Below are positions 5,948 through 6,252 of a stretch of DNA of 6,252 bases, one piece after another; position 1 is the stretch's first letter; the number at the start of each line of letters is the position of its first letter. Made by a program: the position numbers and the translations under genes. The DNA is from an uncultured Parasphingopyxis sp. (GTDB taxonomy: Bacteria; Pseudomonadota; Alphaproteobacteria; Sphingomonadales; Sphingomonadaceae). The stretch covers positions 1-6,252 of the forward strand of contig CAJQMX010000113.1 of NCBI GenBank assembly GCA_905479515.1, given 5' to 3'. A model generated the notes under the pieces. That model was not told the DNA's origin and made no database searches. It saw nothing but the letters and a program-made list of their open reading frames with translations.

Positions 5948-6244
5948 CGTGACAACAGAGGTGACGATGGGAACGCCTGTCCCGACGCCGATGCCGACGC
6001 CTACCGGCACAGCAATTTGCCCGAGGGAAAAACGCCCAGACGCTAATCCAATGAGACCGGCTGCCAGGCTAAGAACGGTAATGATCTTACCGCCAGAACC
6101 TTCTAGAAAGTCAGTAAATTTTGCCAGCGCTGGATCAAAGGTATTGTCCGCGCCTGCATAGGCAGCCGTTGCACAGAGAAGCGCTATAGCTGCTGGAATG
6201 AGGTAATCGGATGCGCGGCGGTTTGTTTGGGTAGTATTGATCAT
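5936..6244 (-). CDS. traA: TraA-like conjugative pilin precursor
   Basis: This is probably the pilus subunit precursor. The product is 102 residues with an N-terminal signal sequence: polar, basic start with R9-R10, hydrophobic stretch L15-A28, and a plausible cleavage after A30 (AYA-GADN). That leaves a mature protein of about 72 residues, very close to the 70 of F pilin. The mature part has two hydrophobic segments (about 53-68 and 77-102) joined by a short loop with the only positive residue there, R71. The second segment is strikingly rich in Gly and Val (VGVGIGVGTGV, 81-91). Sequence resemblance is as much to the TrbC/VirB2 pilin type as to F TraA, so the name rests mainly on size, topology and position before traL. 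The ATG is at 6244; only 8 nt upstream are visible, so its ribosome binding site and promoter cannot be assessed. Confidence 0.8.
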   Translation of the reverse strand: MINTTQTNRRASDYLIPAAIALLCATAAYAGADNTFDPALAKFTDFLEGSGGKIITVLSLAAGLIGLASGRFSLGQIAVPVGVGIGVGTGVPIVTSVVTAVI

Positions 6245-6252
6245 GGAAAATC

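Noticed and set aside
1..6252. Search for tRNA, CRISPR, insertion sequence ends, oriT or promoter
   Set aside because: Almost every base is in a minus-strand tra gene; gaps are 29 and 11 nt, and none holds such an element.

Overview
The window is one contiguous stretch of a conjugative-transfer operon, coding entirely on the minus strand. It encodes the front part of an F-type (MPF-F) type IV secretion system. In transcription order (high to low coordinates) the genes are: a TraA-like pilin (5936-6244), traL (5619-5906), traE (5008-5607), traK (4187-5011), traB (2871-4190), a DsbC-type thiol-disulfide isomerase (1999-2874), traV (1268-2002), and the N-terminal 423 residues of the traC ATPase (1-1271), which runs off the left edge. 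The order A-L-E-K-B-(dsbC)-V-C, together with family motifs in each protein, makes the assignment firm.

The genes work as one machine. TraA is the pilus subunit. TraL (VirB3-like), TraE (VirB8-like) and TraC (VirB4-like) form the inner-membrane and ATPase part. TraK (VirB9/secretin-like), TraB (VirB10-like) and TraV (VirB7-like lipoprotein) form the envelope-spanning core. DsbC probably isomerises disulfides in the exported components, several of which carry paired cysteines. The remaining parts (traF/W/U/N/H/G, relaxase, coupling protein, oriT) are not here; more tra genes presumably follow traC beyond position 1, and the operon promoter would lie beyond 6252.

The packing is very tight. traE/traK, traK/traB, traB/dsbC, dsbC/traV and traV/traC all overlap by exactly 4 nt (ATGA, or GTGA for dsbC). 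Only traA-traL (29 nt) and traL-traE (11 nt) have gaps. No non-coding stretch exceeds about 30 nt, and I see no tRNA, rRNA, CRISPR, insertion sequence or plus-strand gene.

Base composition (mid-50s percent GC by eye) and gene content suggest an alphaproteobacterial, probably sphingomonad, plasmid or integrative element. That host call is inference from general resemblance, not from a search.

Most of the content is a known type of system. The features most worth a second look are RNA-level: a canonical A AAA AAG slippery heptamer placed exactly so that a -1 shift would fuse TraB to DsbC; two back-to-back perfect inverted repeats (9 bp and 11 bp arms) inside traV, just before traC; and a small hairpin over the pilin stop codon.
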